Positions 45,121 to 45,339 of a stretch of DNA of 45,339 nt are shown in pieces. Under the pieces are notes generated by a model. That model did not search any database. It saw only the letters and a program-made list of their open reading frames with translations, and was not told where the DNA came from. This DNA comes from Carboxylicivirga fragile (lineage in GTDB: Bacteria > Bacteroidota > Bacteroidia > Bacteroidales > Marinilabiliaceae), in contig JAFMVD010000049.1 in NCBI GenBank assembly GCA_025499625.1, positions 1 to 45,339 on the forward strand, in the 5' to 3' direction. The number at the start of each line of letters is the position of its first letter. Position 1 is the first letter of the stretch. The translations under genes were made by a program, and so were the position numbers.

Positions 45121-45339
45121 TTTGGGTGTCAGAGGATAGGTTCAAGCGCCTGCGGCAAGCGCCCCGATTGGGATCGGGGGATGGAAGCGCAAGAAGTCCT
45201 TCGGCAAGCTCAGGAACCGTCTCGAAGAGCGGTGGATGAGCTAACGTAGGCGGATTGCGGTGGAATGGCGGGTCGAGCCGACTGCGAGTGGAGCAAGGGT
45301 GGCAGATATGGAGGAGTGAGGAACGAACTACGGAGGATG
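45121..45339. repeat. GC-rich repeat-like DNA at the window edge
   Basis: Base composition rises sharply compared with the genes upstream. CCCCGAT (45162-45168) and ATCGGGG (45173-45179) form a perfect hairpin with loop TGGG. CCTTCGGCAAGCTCAGGAACC (45198-45218) resembles a repeat widespread in Bacteroidota intergenic DNA. No gene is recognisable, and the element continues beyond the window. Confidence 0.5.

Overview
The window looks like a chromosomal segment of an anaerobic or facultatively anaerobic member of the Bacteroidota, probably Bacteroidales-like. The evidence is base composition and codon use, many Bacteroides-type lipoprotein and secreted glycosidases (GH92, GH3, GH130), weak Shine-Dalgarno signals, and several -33 TTTG / -7 TAnnTTTG promoters of the kind used by this phylum. 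A glycyl radical enzyme implies growth without oxygen.

Region 1 (about 1-28,100) is an alpha-mannoside or N-glycan degradation cluster. It holds five intact GH92 alpha-mannosidase-type genes and a sixth reduced to a deletion scar. Two other (alpha/alpha)6-type glycosidases, a GH3 with a PA14 insert, a GH130 mannoside phosphorylase, two MFS permeases, a ROK sugar kinase and a class I mannose-6-phosphate isomerase complete it. The regulators are a GntR/UTRA protein and a cupin-AraC protein. The inferred flow: lipoprotein and periplasmic exo-mannosidases release mannose and trimmed oligosaccharides, MFS permeases import them, GH130 phosphorolyses a beta-mannoside (probably Man-beta-1,4-GlcNAc) in the cytoplasm, and kinase plus isomerase feed mannose to fructose-6-phosphate. 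No SusC/SusD pair and no endo-acting enzyme lies in the window, so outer-membrane uptake must be encoded elsewhere.

Region 2 (28,560-35,600) holds a compact cassette of a stand-alone class I glutamine amidotransferase, an MscS-type channel and a Ddl-like ATP-grasp ligase fused to an M20-peptidase-like domain whose metal ligands look lost. After it come a small secreted protein overlapping a membrane-anchored LuxR-type regulator (a possible ligand/sensor pair) and an active-looking PepT-like M20 peptidase.

Region 3 (35,600-41,420, minus strand) is a glycyl radical enzyme locus: cupin-AraC regulator, activating enzyme with two ferredoxin clusters, glycyl radical enzyme with an unusual G-C-N-W active-site loop, cupin, the truncated start of a RhaT-like permease, and an FAD-dependent oxidoreductase. 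Its AraC protein is a close paralogue of the mannan-cluster AraC, which hints that this enzyme also acts on a carbohydrate-derived substrate.

Region 4 (41,420-45,339) carries a Fic protein with an N-terminal inhibitory motif, then a tripartite HipB-HipS-HipT toxin-antitoxin operon flanked by GC-richer, repeat-like intergenic DNA. No tRNA, rRNA, CRISPR array or insertion sequence was recognised.
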